64,000 bases of DNA from Hirsutella rhossiliensis (Eukaryota > Ascomycota > Sordariomycetes > Hypocreales > Ophiocordycipitaceae). Below the pieces are notes generated by a model, which searched no databases, was not told the DNA's origin, and saw only the letters and a list, made by a program, of their open reading frames with translations. How positions within the stretch are numbered: position 1 is the first letter of the stretch; the number at the start of each line of letters is the position of its first letter. Of this stretch, positions 36,685 through 49,164 are shown piece by piece. Made by a program: the position numbers and the translations under genes. Location of the stretch: positions 3,100,001 to 3,164,000 of the forward strand of contig NW_025408670.1 in NCBI RefSeq assembly GCF_020360975.1, written 5' to 3'.

Positions 36685-39250
36685 GCTAGAGGTATCTAGA
36701 ACTTTAATATTAAATAAGAGGGAAAAACTAAAGTACCTAAAGGAAAACCCTCCCCTCTTTTAATATAGGTCTGCCTTAAACGAGGTTATAGTAGTAGTAC
36801 GTAGGAAATTTACGCTAGCTACTATAGGCTCCTCTTATAAAATCGCGTCTTAGCGCGGGCCCTCTTAGGCTATAGCTACTACTATCCTAAGCGGCCGCGG
36901 CCTAAGCTCGCTAGCCCGGGCCTAGGGTTATAGGTAGTAGTCTCTCTCTAAGGGCCTAACTCGCGGGCGCCTCTATTTACCTTAGCTCCCGCGTCGTAGC
37001 CGTATAGCCGCGGTTATATTAGCTTATCGGTCCGTTAGTTAGTAGGGTAGGTAATATCCGGTTACTAGGCCGGGCGCTAGTATAGGTCGCTCTTAGGTAG
37101 GGCCGGCTAATTAAAATTCGGTTAGCCGGCTCCGCTAATCGTAAATCGGTTCCTATCTAGCTATATAACTTCCTAATCGGGGGCGCAGCGGCTTATATTT
37201 ACCCTCTATCTTATAGTTATTAATTACGCGCGCCTAGCTCGCGCCTATATATACCTGCCCTCCCCCCTTAGTTCTATATATACCTCCTCTTATCCCTCTA
37301 TTATCTATCTCTTTCGTAGGCCTAACTACTACCTCGCCCGCCTTATTTCTATAACTCTAGGTCTCCTTAGCACCGTATCTAGTTCGCTTATTATCGTATC
37401 GCTATATTTAACTAGGAAGCCGACTTAATTAGTAGCGGCTTACTTCTTTTAAAACCCCCTCCTTATAAGAAAGTCGCTATAGTAGCGGGATCGGAGCGCT
37501 CTATCCTATATTTTACGTATATTAAGCGTCTTACTAGTAAGCTTACTTATAAGTCTTTTGCTAGCTATTAAAACTAGTCTTATACGTATTAATCCCGGCT
37601 TTATCTTAGGTCGGTCTTACCTTTAGTATTTTTACTAACTTTAATAGCTATAAAGGCTAAAGCGTATATCGCTTACGCTAACTCTAACTAGTCTTATTAC
37701 CGAGTAAGTAACCCTTTCCCGCTATAGTACTATCTAAGTTCGGTGCTAATCTATAGTCTAGATTACCTTTAAAGGTAAGGAGGCCGCTAATACCCTTTAC
37801 TAAGTATAGTCTAAGGTCGATAGCCCTTCCCTTATTAAGGGTTTAGTATAGGAGCGCCTTTATTATACTACTTTAGAAACTTATATTCGCGCTAGTTAGT
37901 AGGCCCCTACTACTAAGGGTAAGGGCGCGTTAAGCGAGTCTGCCCTTAGTCCGGCTATAGTCGCTAAGAATATAAAAACGCTCGCGTTAGCTTTTACCTA
38001 TTTCGTAGATAATACCCGCTATATATATAAGTCCTTAGAAAAGCACCTAAGTAAGTTTAGCGACGCTATTAAGACCCTAGCCTAGGTCGGGCTTAAGTCG
38101 CTCTTAGTTACCCGAAAGACTCTTATAGCGGTTAATAATCTTATAAACTATTTCTATCTTATTACTAGCGACGGCCCTAATATAGAGGATAGCGGTTTTA
38201 ATCTTATTAGTTTTACTAGGCCCGTTCTAGCCTTAGTCCCTATCGATAAAGGGAAGGGTAAAGGTAAGGGTAAGGCGGTAGCCGCGTTTAAGGCCCTATT
38301 TAAGGCTAAAGCTAAGGTATCTATGCCCGCGGCTGTCGCGGAGCCGGCTTAGGAGCTAATAGCGTCTCCCTTTAACGCCGAGCTATAGCCCGGTAGTTCT
38401 CTTAGCGCCGAGCCCGCCTTAAAGCGTCCCTATCTTACGTTACTTACCGATCCTACTAACGCTCCTAACTTTATTTAGTAGCGTCTTTATAGCTATCGCG
38501 GTTCGGTCTTAGCCGAGATCGTTATTAGTCTTAACCTCGATTAGATCTATAGTTATAGTATAGGCTATAGCGAACGCCTCTATACCGCCGCCGGTATAGG
38601 TCTTACCTTAGTATAGACCCTAGTCGTTACTCTATCTTATAAGCTAGCTATCTAGGCTAGCTCCGGTTTAGGTTTAGGGTTAGGTTTATTTAGTCGTTAT
38701 TAAGGTTCTCGTAGCGGTAATAGTTCCTATACTCCTTATAAGCCTTAGGTTACTCCCTCCTATACTCCGCGTACTACCTTAAGGGGGTCTCGTTATTCCT
38801 ACCGCGATAATAAGGTAGACGTTACTACCGACGAGCTAGGCTAGGGTCGTAGTTTAAGGGGGGGGCTAGTTATCGGCTTTATCTTAGTTTAGTTCTAGGT
38901 TAGGTCTTATTTAGTTATAGTCTTTTAGTAGTAAGTCTTATTTTATAGCTATTAAGGTTAGTTTAGTTAGGTTATATTAGTTCTATTCGGTCTATAGTTT
39001 AATCGGCGAGGTTTACGCTTAGTCTAGGTTTAGTTTAGTTAAAGCTATAGTCTTATAATCGTAAGTCCTCTCCCTTCTTAGGTCGCCTTAGTAAGGGAAG
39101 TAATTAGCTAAGGTAGTCTTAATCGGGGCCGCTCTATTCTTAGCGCGACCCCGGTTTTATTATCCGGTATATCTATATATAGCCTCTAAGCTAAGTTAAA
39201 CTAGCGGAGCCTACCTAAGCGAAGGAACTATTACGCTAGCGGCGCCGCTA
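36685..39250 (+). mobile_element. Unidentified element Y with GC-rich leader and ORF1-like frame
   Basis: Its first 100 or so bases are shared with 48550-48650. A GC-rich leader (36700-37330) precedes a plus-strand frame from about 37330 to 39150. That frame has a Lys/Gly-rich stretch (IDKGKGKGKGKA-like) near 38240-38275 and Ser/Arg/Tyr-rich sequence at 38690-38800. It may be the ORF1 of a non-LTR element or a gag. No polymerase was found on this strand. The downstream part may be replaced by the minus-strand LINE. Confidence 0.4.
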
Positions 39251-42200
39251 TCCTTTTCCCTTAAAGGCCTACTCTTACGTTACCTATATCCTAGGCCTAT
39301 ATTAAGAGGGACTCCCTTACCTTTACTATTAGTAGATAGTCGATTATCGTATAGTAGATAGTATCTTATCTTTATTTATAGGTATATATTAGTAAAACTA
39401 CGCTAGGGACCTATTAGTTAAAAAGGAAGTTATTAAGCCCGATTTTTCCTATATATATCTAGGTAATTACTATACTAATATACTTAAGGAGGCCCTTATA
39501 ACGGTCTAGTATTATCGCCTTATTAAACTAAGGCGGGAAGTTAGTAGGGTAAAGGGTAGTCTAGTATTATTAGATCGCGTCTTCCCTAGCGTTCTATTAG
39601 GCGGCCTATTCCTCGTTTAGCCTTTTAAGCGACTTAGCTTTATCTAAAAGGTTATCCGATCCTATCTAGCTCCGGACCCCCCTTATCTCCTCTATGAGGG
39701 GGGGTCTACCTAGAGGTAATACCGCTAAGGGTTTATCCTCTCTTTAGCGTCGCCTCCTTTTAAGTATACCCGCGACCGCGTTAAACGCGCGTTAGATTTA
39801 GCCTAGGAGCCCTAAGTCCTCTAGCCTTTAAAGGGTATCTATTATTCTTTAGTTTAAGTAGAGGTCGATTAAGGGCACCTATACCTCTACTTTAACTTAA
39901 TAGACTAAGGTCGCGTAGTAGGCACCGGTTATTACCTAGAAGTAGGCTAACTAGTCCTAGGTAAGGTCCTAAGTAATTCTATATAGTTTCCCCCTTATAA
40001 GCGTTATCTTATAGAATATAACTATAGCGTAGGAGATTAAGGACCGGATTACCTTACTATAGACTTCCCTAGTATATAGTAAGGTATAGCCCTATATAGA
40101 CGCCGCGAGCCTAGTTAGGGCTATAGTCTAGCGCTTTAACTTTACTTAGAGTTATTTTAGGTGCGCCTTTTAGCGTAGTTTCTAGTATACCTAAACCCTT
40201 AGTAGGCGGGCCTCTTAGACCGGAGTTACTATATTAGCCCTAAGGTAGACCGGCGTCGTTATTACTTATCTCCTTTATATAAAGTATAGTAATTCGCTCT
40301 TTAACGGTTTAAAAGTAACCGCGAACTTAGTCGCTTATTCTATATATACCCTCTAGGCTTCCTCTAAGCGTACTACTATAGTAGCCTCGTTAGGTCTAAT
40401 ACTAACTATATTTATATTATTAGTAAAGCTAATAGTATAAATACTATATATTATACTAAGCCTTTTATATAAGGGGGTTATATAGTATAGAAATAGGATT
40501 AGGGATAAGGGGGAGCCTTAAGGGACTCCTATCGGTACTTAAGTTAGCTTTAAGGTCCTTTTATTAAAGTAAAGGGTCGATCTCCTATTACTTATAAAGC
40601 TCTATATTAAGCTCGTAAGCTACCTAGGGTATCCCTTAAGCTTTAGTTCCCTTATAAGCTTATTATAGTTAACTATATTAAATATACCCTTAATATCTAG
40701 CTATAGGAATAATATAATGCCCCTCTAGGCCTATATCGCGCGTATTAGTTCTATTACTAGTAGGATCGCCGCCTCTATAGAGCGTTCCCTCCTATTCCTT
40801 ATTTATCCGTTTAATAGGATACTATTTACCTCCGCTACTCCCGCGATCCTCTAAGCTAGTATCTACTTAAGTACTTTTCCTACTATAAGTAGGAGGGAAA
40901 TTAGTCTTTAACCCCCTACTATATAGTAAGCGTCCGGCCTCTTACCTAGCTTTTAAATAACTACTACGTTCGCGCTATAGAACCGACCTAGGAAATATAA
41001 GAGTCGGGTATAGGCATTAAAGATTATAGCTAGTCGCTAGACTAAGGCTAGGCCGTACTTCTTAATAAACCCTAAGGGGACGCTATCTAGACCCGCCGCT
41101 TTCTAGCTTACTATCTTACTTAGCGCCCCTATAACGTTAGCTAGCTAGATCTATTAGTTAACTATAAGGGTTACCTTAGCTATAGGCTAGGGTAGCCCTT
41201 AGGTCGTACTAGCCTTTAGTAAGAAGAACTTAGCGGCTAGTAGCTAGGCCTTCCCTTTAAAGGTTTCCGTTAGTTAGTCCTTACCTTCCTTAACTAGCGG
41301 TAGGATATAGGTCGGTTCTAGTAGTAGCCTACTATAGAGTCTTACCTACCTCTCTACGTTTTAGAGCTTAGTATTATTAGCGCTAAATTCCTCTAGGAAC
41401 TCGCGCTAGTAGGCCCTTCTCGCCTTATAGACGGTCCGCTTCTAAGCTATAGACGCCTTATATAGGTCTTCCTAGTTCGCCTTATTCCTTTCCCGCTTAT
41501 ACTTCCTCCTTACCCTCTTAGCCTCCCTCGTCGCCCTCCCTACCTCTAGGGTAAACTATATATTGCCCCTAGGTAATACTTACCCCCGGCGTAAAACTAT
41601 AGCTATTATAATCTACGCTAAAGTAGCGAAGATATAGTTTAGGTCCTTATCGATATCCTTAAGCGTCTAGAGTATTAGCTAGTATAGTCCTAGCCGGGAT
41701 ATAGTCTCGGCTTTAACTAGCTTTACTTCTACTTCTTTTTACCTTAGGGCTAGTTTAGGTACCTAGGCCTAGGTATCGACCTATAGTATAATAGTTTAGG
41801 GGATATAGTTTAACTTAGTTAGGTCTAGGTCGGGCCTGGTATACTATATTCTAGTCTCCGGCGTTACTTAAGCTAGGTCGATAGTACTATCCCTTTAGCT
41901 ATAGAAAAATCTTATATACTCCCCTCTTAAGGTAGCGAGTTTAAGTTATAGCCTTATCGCCTCCTATATAAGTTATATCGCGCTATCTAAGGTTCTATCG
42001 TATCTATCTTAGAGTAGGTAATAGATATTAAAGTCCCTTACTATTATTATAGGGTGCTCTAGTTTAATTACGCTTAGGTTATATAGCGCTCTTACCCTCG
42101 CGGCCCCTAGTAGTAAGTAAATCGTATATAGTTTAGTACTATCCCTAAAAATTACCTCGCTTTAGTTTAGTCTAGACTAGGGCGACTAAGTCCCTAGCCC

Positions 42201-43990
42201 GAGCCTTTTATATATATATAGCGCGTACCTCCCCTCCCTATAGACTAAGCTATAAGGCGCCGCTTTAAGGGGGGGGGGGCCGCCTCCTAGTATAGCTTCT
42301 ACTTCTTATAGTACTATTAAGTTAAAGCTAGCTTAGTAGTAAAGCGCTAACTAAGCTAGCTTATATATCTTCTATATATTCTAGAATAGTACTTTTAGTT
42401 ATATATAAGTAAGGTTAGGGTAAAAGGGGTTATCTATATAAAGAGGGAGGCACTTTATCTCCTAGCGCTTCTCTATCTACTATACCTATAAATATCGTTT
42501 ATACTTAGTTCGGCTTCCCTAGCCCTACTAGCTAGCGGGTATCTCGAGCTCGACCTCTTATCTTAGCGCGGTCTACTTAGTCCCCGCTTTTAGACTATAA
42601 TCGATTTAGGAACGCCCTAGGTTTCGATAGTAGGGAGTACCTATTACTTAGCGTACGTTTAAGTATTCGCGAACTATTAAGGTTAATATAGGTAGTTTTC
42701 CCTCGCCTTTTCCTAGGCTTTATTCGCTATAGGGTAGGTCTAGGTCTACGATAAGTAGTCCCCTTAGTATAAGATATAGTTATAGGGGATTTCGCCCTTC
42801 TTAGCCTTATATTTATCCTTGCCTCCGTTATATACTATGCTCCTATATTAGCTATAGAGTTATATTAATATATATCGCCTAGTAATATAGCTATATCTAT
42901 AATAGTTATAGTACCTCTATAGTTAGACCGACTTATTATAAGGTTTATATTAAAAGATCTATACTTTAAGGACTAGGCCTAGATCGTAGAGCCTATTAGC
43001 CTCCTTTAAGCTACCGACCCTAATAAGTATAGTCGTTACCGTTAATATCTTAGATCGGGGGTATAGCGCCTAGGCCTAAAGGACCTTAACTTTATTTACC
43101 TTTATAATCTTATAGAGTAATCGCTCCCTATCTACTATCGCTACCCTTAAGGGGACGTTCTTAGCGACTACTATATACGCGCGGTAGGAGATCGTAGCCT
43201 TTAGTCCGAACACGGCCTTAACCTAGCCTTAGTCCCTTTAATAGGCTCTCGCCGCGGTATTAAATATAACCGCGATATCTCTACTTTAAAAGCGCCTCGC
43301 CGCTATAGCGCTCGTAGCTTTTAAGGCTATATTTACCGCCTTTACTATATCCTTTAGTTCGCGGCTTAGGATTTCGGGCGGTGCCCTAGTAGGGACTACG
43401 ATAATCTCGCGTTTATAGCGCGGTAGGACCTATTTTACTATAGCTTTATATTAGGTCGGTCCCTTAGTCTTAGCTACGACCGCGGCCTAGGTTCGCTTAG
43501 GGCCCCCTAGGCCTAAAGCGATACTTAGGCGGAGTTCTTCCTTAACTACCTCCTTAATTATATCCTAGATTATTGTCTTAAAGCTCTCGTCCGCGCGGAG
43601 CACCGCTAACGACGCGCTACTAGCGCGGCTCTTCGCCTTAAAGAGCCGTTCGACTACTACCTATACCCTACTAAACTATACGCTTAGGATAAAGCCCGCG
43701 AGTTCGTCGTATACTACTTTTTCTATAGGGTCGCTCGGCGCCTAGGCCGGTATTATATCGCTACTTTAGGTTTATTAACTCGCCTTATCGGGGTATATAA
43801 ATTTAGGTAGCGTCTCTTCGCGCTACGCGCTCTAATCGAGCCCGGTATATCGAGGGCCGCTACTATATCTACCTACCCCTTAGCCTTAGCGTAGTATCGT
43901 TACTAAGGGTAATTAATACTACTAAATTAATTCCTAGTATTAGTTAGTGTTTTAGTCGCGATATATACCCGCTATAGGCGTATATTAGTT
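39250..43990 (-). pseudogene. LINE (non-LTR retrotransposon), ORF1 and ORF2
   Basis: On the minus strand, from high to low coordinates: an ORF1 with a RIP-converted CCHC knuckle near 42940-42880; an apurinic endonuclease with the GDFNIHHLLWD-like motif at about 42050-42010; and a reverse transcriptase at about 41250-40350. The RT blocks are PISLL-x-TVGKVLE-like, an RRERSTEAAI-like block, LDIKGAFD-like (about 40690) and the catalytic box FTDDINI, now FTNNINI, at 40427-40407. The second and third residues changed because GAT after T becomes AAT under RIP. The endonuclease-plus-RT order fits the Tad1/I/Jockey group common in fungi. The 3' part (39250-40300) may hold RNase H. The element is inactive. 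Confidence 0.8.
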
Positions 43991-44960
43991 TCGCGAGAAG
44001 TTTTTTTTAATATTATTTCTTTTATATAAGTATAATTATTAGTAGTATTATTTAGTATAAAGTAGCTAACTATATCTAGGTTATTAACTTACTAAAATAA
44101 TAGTATATCGGCGACCTTATTAGTAAGCGAGGTACTATTATACTTATTTAAGAGGGGTCGTAGCCTAAGAAGGATATAGTATTAAGTAAGGTTATAATTA
44201 ATAAATTAAGTATTAATACCTAGAAATATAGTATAAAACTAGGATATCTAGCTATTAAAAGAGAAGTAAACCTAAGATTAAGTAGTATAAAGTACTTCTA
44301 TTATAGGCCTAACGGCACCCTTATATTTAGATTTAAGTATATAAAGTAGCGTCTTCTTAAATAAGATATAGGTTATATTAAAGAGTAAATTACTATAGAA
44401 AAGGAGCTATTAAAACCTCTTAGTATTAATAATATCGAATAGTAAATTATAGTATATAATCTAGTTAAGTAGGAGCACTTAAAGCCTTTATTATTAAATC
44501 TTCTATATAGCTTACTAATTAGGAACTAGTTATATAGGTTATTAAAGTCGGTATTAATAAAGTATATAATAAGCTAGCTATTTAAAGATAAGGCTCGTAT
44601 ACCTCCTACGATATTATTTAAGGCCTACTAAGTAAATACTTATATTACTAGTATATCCCTAAACGGTATATACTTACTAGAATTCTATAGTAGTAATTAA
44701 AATAGTCTTATTTATTTTAGCCTTAGTTTAGTTTAGACCGCTAAGACCTAGTTTAGTTTAATAATTTCTTAAAACTATAGTTATACTGGTCGGACTAGTA
44801 TAACTAATAACTACTATTAATAGATTAAGCTAAGAGTAAGAAAATAATTTAAAACGACGTTTTTCCTTTTCTTCCTAGCTTCTTTATAAGAAAAGGGGTA
44901 ATTAATTAGTAGTCTCTCTTATAAGCGGTAGTAAGGTAAAACTAACGATAGCTATTTAGT
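43991..44960. other. AT-rich RIPed stretch, no gene recognised
   Basis: It lies between the LINE 5' end and the hAT gene. Scattered open segments (44290-44700, plus strand) give no recognisable motif. It may include the hAT left end, but no terminal inverted repeat was found. Confidence 0.45.
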
Positions 44961-46586
44961 ATTATATATAATAGTAGATTTATATGTTTTTACTCTATAA
45001 ATATAAGGTTAGTTAACTAGTTAGCGGTAATATTAGCGTCTTTTATAGCGTCTCCTATTACTACCCCCTTACTAACTCTTATATTGCCCGCCTTAATGCT
45101 ATTAAGTAACTCTACTATATATACTTTCTTTACTTAATATCTTAAAGCTTTAAATAAGTTTATATAAGATCGCGTAATATATATAAAGCGCGAAATATTT
45201 ATAAATAAAGGATACTATCTTAGTTCCTTATATATTTAAAAGTACGGTCTCTAGTATATTTAAAATAGTAATAAGAAGGTAGTATACTACTATTATAGAT
45301 ATATAGCTAGAAACTATTAGTAGGAGTTATTTATTATTAATAAGACCTCTTAAGCTTAAAATTATCTTAAGTAAAAGTATTAGATTAATTACTAAACTAA
45401 GGTAAGGAGAAAAGGTTCTATATAAAAGTTAGTGCTTAATTAATAAATAGATATAGTAGCTTTTAGTACCTTCTTTTAAAGGGAATTTATAGAAAAGTTT
45501 AAAGAACTTTTAATCTATTAGATTATATACTACTATATTACTTTCTTTTAATTAGAGAATTAGTATTTTTATAAACTTCTCTTCCTCTTAAGCCCTATAC
45601 TAATAAACTACTTATTAAAGGTAGCGCGGATTATTTAAAGCTAGATAATAACTATATTTAAATCAAAGAAGTAATCGCTTATAAAGGAACTCTATTAAGC
45701 GTATAGTAAAGTCTTTATATCTTTTAATCTCTAGACTTTACTAAACCCTTATACTATCCTAGGTATTATTACTATATAGATTAATACTATTAGTAAGTAA
45801 AGGTTTATAGTTCTAGGTATATAAGGTATCTATAGCGAATATACTAGCGAAAATATTTAATCGATCTTTATTAAGATACTTTAAGAATATAATATTAGCG
45901 GAGATTTAATTAAATATTTTATACTAGATAATACCTCGTTAAATAATACTACTATTAAGTTTATACTTAAGTAGCTCTATTTATAAATAAGCTCGAAATA
46001 GCGCTGCTATTACCGACTATACTACCTAGGATATATTATTAATCTCTATTATTAAGCGTTCTTAATAAGTTAAAACTATAATAAATATCTTATAAAGCTT
46101 AAGAAGTATTACTTATAAGGAGACTATATAAAGGTATAAGAGCTATAAAGGAAGTTTAGATATTTAGGTTAACTTTATAACTTAGTATAGTATATTAAGC
46201 TTACCTTATAGCGTTATAAGGAGTTTACTATAATTATAGTTAGTAGTAACCTCTTTATATTTAATAAACTTAAATTAATATAAAATAACTTAACGTAGTA
46301 AAGCTCTTAGTTTTATTTTATTATATATATATTAAACGTTTAAGAACGTTTAAAGCTCTTCTTAGCTCGTTATATCCTTATAAAAAGCTCTTATAGAATT
46401 ATAAACTTTAATTTAAACGGATAGCAATAGTTTAAGCTTAAAAAGATTAAACTAGCTCTTAAAGACTTTTACGCCGCGATATTACTTACTAAAGGTAAGA
46501 GAACGTCGCTTACTAACTAGTTCTTAACCTTAGATTACCTTCTTTAAGAAATAAGTAAGATAAAAGATTACTACTTTAATATCTAT

Positions 46587-46783
46587 AAGTATTGCTATTT
46601 ATATAATAGTATATTGCTATTTGCATACTCGACCTATTTTTAAGATACGTACTAAAGCTGGCCCGCCCCGCCTATTTATACCGCGCGCGCCTAATAAGTA
46701 CCCGTACCGCCTAAATGCCCGCACCCGCGCCTGCGCCCGCCCGCACACACACATAACCCGCACACACATAAGAGGCAATAAAG
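46587..46783. repeat. Left terminal inverted repeat of MULE derivative, ancestral form
   Basis: It pairs in reverse with 47694-47890. This arm keeps (CA)n tracts near 46743-46770. The other arm has (TA)n at the same place. The 61-codon open frame here is only this GC-rich repeat. Confidence 0.85.
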
Positions 46784-46899
46784 GCCATATAACGCATGCC
46801 TCTTAATTCGCTCAAATAACGCATTTCCGGGCCTTAAGCTCGAAGTTGCAATAATCGGCCCGTTAATTGACCCGGCTCCTCCTTGGCCCTTACGGCTAT

Positions 46900-47560
46900 G
46901 TGGGCGGCGGCGGCGTCGCCGCCTTAATTACATCCCACTCAATGATCCCTCCAACGCCTGACGAAGCCGGCTGCCCTGACGAAGCCGGTGGCGCGCCCCT
47001 CCTGCCGCGTCCTCCTCTTGATCCCCTTCCCCTTGTATTTCCTCGAGCTAATAATCCTTATTGTGACGCTACGAGAGACCGCGGGCTATAGCTAAGTTTA
47101 TTAATCTCGTCGCGCCCCCGGCGCCTTCGAACGCTTACGTTGAGCCGCCTTAAGCTAGCCTGACTCGAATTAGGTAGCTAGGATGCCCTTATAGCCGGCT
47201 GTGACTATAATGCCGTCTATGATGCCGTCTATAATGCCGTCTATAATGCTGTCTGTGATGCTGTCTGTGATACCCTCGCTGTGAGGGAGCTTGGTATAGG
47301 TAGCTTATTATTACGGGGCCGGCCGCGTGTAATAGTAACAACGTCGGGGTCGCGGATTCGTAGCAATGGCTCGAGGTCCTAATAGTAGTAATTAGTATTA
47401 AATTTACCTAAAAAGGGGGGGGGGGTCTTTACTAACGGCTTCTTAAGCTACTATCGGGAGAGAATATTATGCTTTTTAAGCGTTAACCTAGCTTAAAGGC
47501 GTTAAAGGATCGTATATACATAAGGCAGCCTAAGTTAGTATATAAATCGCCCGCTATAAG
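46900..47560 (-). pseudogene. Relic of MULE transposase C-terminus
   Basis: The minus-strand frame matches the C-terminal part of the transposase at 33900-34500. It keeps a LGLPxVxTI-like block near 47525-47500 with Cys and His lost to RIP. It then runs through an Arg/His-rich minisatellite and an Asp/Glu/Gly/Arg-rich tail. The opposite strand is also open here (46867-47380, three RIP-type stops), but homology to the larger copy favours the minus strand. Confidence 0.5.
47206..47273. repeat. 12-bp minisatellite, 5.7 units
   Basis: Unit TATAATGCCGTC, starting at 47206, 47218, 47230, 47242, 47254 and 47266, with C/T and A/G variants. On the minus strand it encodes a four-residue Arg/Gln-Arg-His-Tyr/His repeat. 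The MULE copy at 34.2 kb lacks the expansion. Confidence 0.9.
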
Positions 47561-47693
47561 GCCGTAATAGCTATAGCTCCCGCGTTAGTAAAGGCATCGC
47601 GGGCATCGTAGGCATTATCTAATATATTAAGGAGGGAGAGAAGGGGGTCTATCGTAGCGCTAGTAATATCTTTAAATATATATATATATATAG

Positions 47694-47890
47694 GTTATAT
47701 ATATAGGTTATATATACGGGTTATATATATATACGGGCGGGCGTAGGCATAGGTATAGGTATTTAAGCGGTATAGGTACTTACTAAGTACGCGCGGTATA
47801 AATAAGCGGGGCGGGCTAGCTTTAGTATATATCTTAAAAATAAGTTAAGTATATAAATAGTAATATACTATTATATAAATAGTAATACTT
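47694..47890. repeat. Right terminal inverted repeat of MULE derivative, RIPed form
   Basis: Reverse match of 46587-46783 with nearly every CA/TG turned into TA. A third, related copy ends the MULE at 34640-34835. Confidence 0.85.
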
Positions 47891-48549
47891 ATATCTATAT
47901 AGATAATAATAATAATTTTATATAAGAGTACTTATAAGGCTATATAAACGCTACTTAGTTAAAATACGCTAAATACTATAATAATTATTAATTAAACTAA
48001 AGAAATCGATTCCTTAAAGATACTAACCTTTTACTAGTATACTTTATAGCTTAAGTTCTTAACCTATATAGGAAATAGGTATAGTTTAAATAAGAATAGG
48101 TTCTTTTAGGCGATAAGGAGAAGAGGAGGTAGTTTAATAGCGCGTAGCTAGCTATAAAAGAGCTCTAGAAAATAAAGTATAAAGGAAAATATCCTATTAA
48201 GATAGTTCTCCCTTTAAAACTTATAAAGAGAGACCTAGAACCTATATTTAATCGTTAGCGGGAGTATAAGTATATTTAGATTAATAGTCTAGTTTCTATA
48301 ACTAATTTATATAAGTAATATATTACTACTAACTAACTCTATAATAATTAAGTAGGATATAATAATACTATTATATACTAGCTTTCCTACTATAACTCTT
48401 AAAGAGACTTCGCTTACTTTATACTAAACCTTTTTACTATTTTACTTATATTAAATAAGTATAAACGCTTATTTAATAGCGCTAAGCTTACTATAGTTAA
48501 TTATAAAGGTAGGCTAAAGGCTAATTATTATTATATTATTAAGATTATA

Positions 48550-49160
48550 CTAGTAACCTATCTAAAGGTATCTAGAACTTCGGCGTTAAATAGGAGGGAA
48601 AAACTAAAGTACCTAAAGGAAAACCCTCCCTTCTTTTATAGTTAGTCCGCCCTTATACTAGGTCGTGGTTATAATATATAGGAATCTTACGCCGGCTATC
48701 TTAGGTATCGTTATAGTTAGTCGGAATCGTATTAGCCCCGCTATAAAGTAACCTTAGAAAGTAACTCCTTTATATATATAAGGTATATAGCGTTAATTAG
48801 TAGTACGAGCGTTTTTAGTTAATAGTTAATAGTTAATTATATAATTATCTTTAACCTTATCTTATAACGATATCTTCCTAGGCTCTACTTTATTTTTCTA
48901 CTATAAGGCTTAGCGGGCAATTTTTTATTAATGCTAGCCTTTAGCCGGGCCGGTAGTTAGGTTATCGTACCGGCTTCGCGCCGTACTTATTAAGTTACTA
49001 GTATCGGCCCTAGGTTTTTATTTTCCCGGTCGGGGGGCCTAGACCGGGGTTAGGGGGAGGTCCTAACGAATTCGTCGCTAGGTCTAGATAGGCGAGGTCC
49101 GGGCCAGCCTACTTATAGCGGGGCTAGACTGCTAGTATATTTATAACCGCTTCTAGAAGC
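48550..49160. repeat. Fragment sharing its head with element Y
   Basis: About 48555-48720 matches 36688-36850, including a stretch with GGAGGG and CCCTCC arms that could form a hairpin. The rest diverges. It also holds an (AGTTAAT)3 run at 48817-48838. The remainder is GC-mixed, without a recognisable gene. Confidence 0.5.
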
Positions 49161-49164
49161 GCTA

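Larger units (their letters stand above)
46587..47890. mobile_element. Non-autonomous MULE derivative, half escaped from RIP
   Basis: It starts AAGTATTGC and ends in the inverted match GTAATACTT (RIPed). The 8-bp sequence ATATCTAT is repeated at 46579-46586 and 47891-47898. Terminal inverted repeats are about 195 bp. Long terminal repeats with 8-9-bp duplications are the MULE hallmark, and the interior is a deleted version of the MULE at 32885-34838. From about 46616 to 47360 CA and TG are common; from about 47500 to 47890 they are nearly absent. Confidence 0.85.
44970..48545 (+). pseudogene. hAT-family transposase, split by a MULE derivative
   Basis: Plus-strand reading with RIP-type stops ignored shows the fungal hAT pattern. 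A block reads LGIIAHFI-like (about 45760-45790), then a GEHTGENI-like block (45832-45855), then EYNISGDLIKYFILDNTSLNN (45880-45945), which carries a catalytic Asp, and a LGYIINL block (46025-46050). The C-terminal dimerisation region is near 48465-48545, with an ERLFNSAKLT-like block and a GRLKAN block. A 1304-bp MULE derivative (46587-47890) interrupts it at an ATATCTAT target. hAT enzymes cut and paste DNA transposons. All ATGs are lost and stops are frequent, so it is inactive. Confidence 0.75.

Noticed and set aside
1..46000. Centromere
   Set aside because: RIPed nested retroelements are typical of some fungal centromeres, but the sequence alone cannot tell a centromere from ordinary heterochromatin. 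CENP-A mapping would be needed.
46621..46806. 61-codon plus-strand open frame
   Set aside because: It lies wholly in the terminal inverted repeat of the MULE derivative. It is open only because the arm is GC-rich and un-RIPed.
46867..47091. 74-codon plus-strand open frame
   Set aside because: Opposite strand of the transposase relic; it starts at TTG. The open frame continues with RIP-type stops, but homology to the larger MULE supports the other strand.
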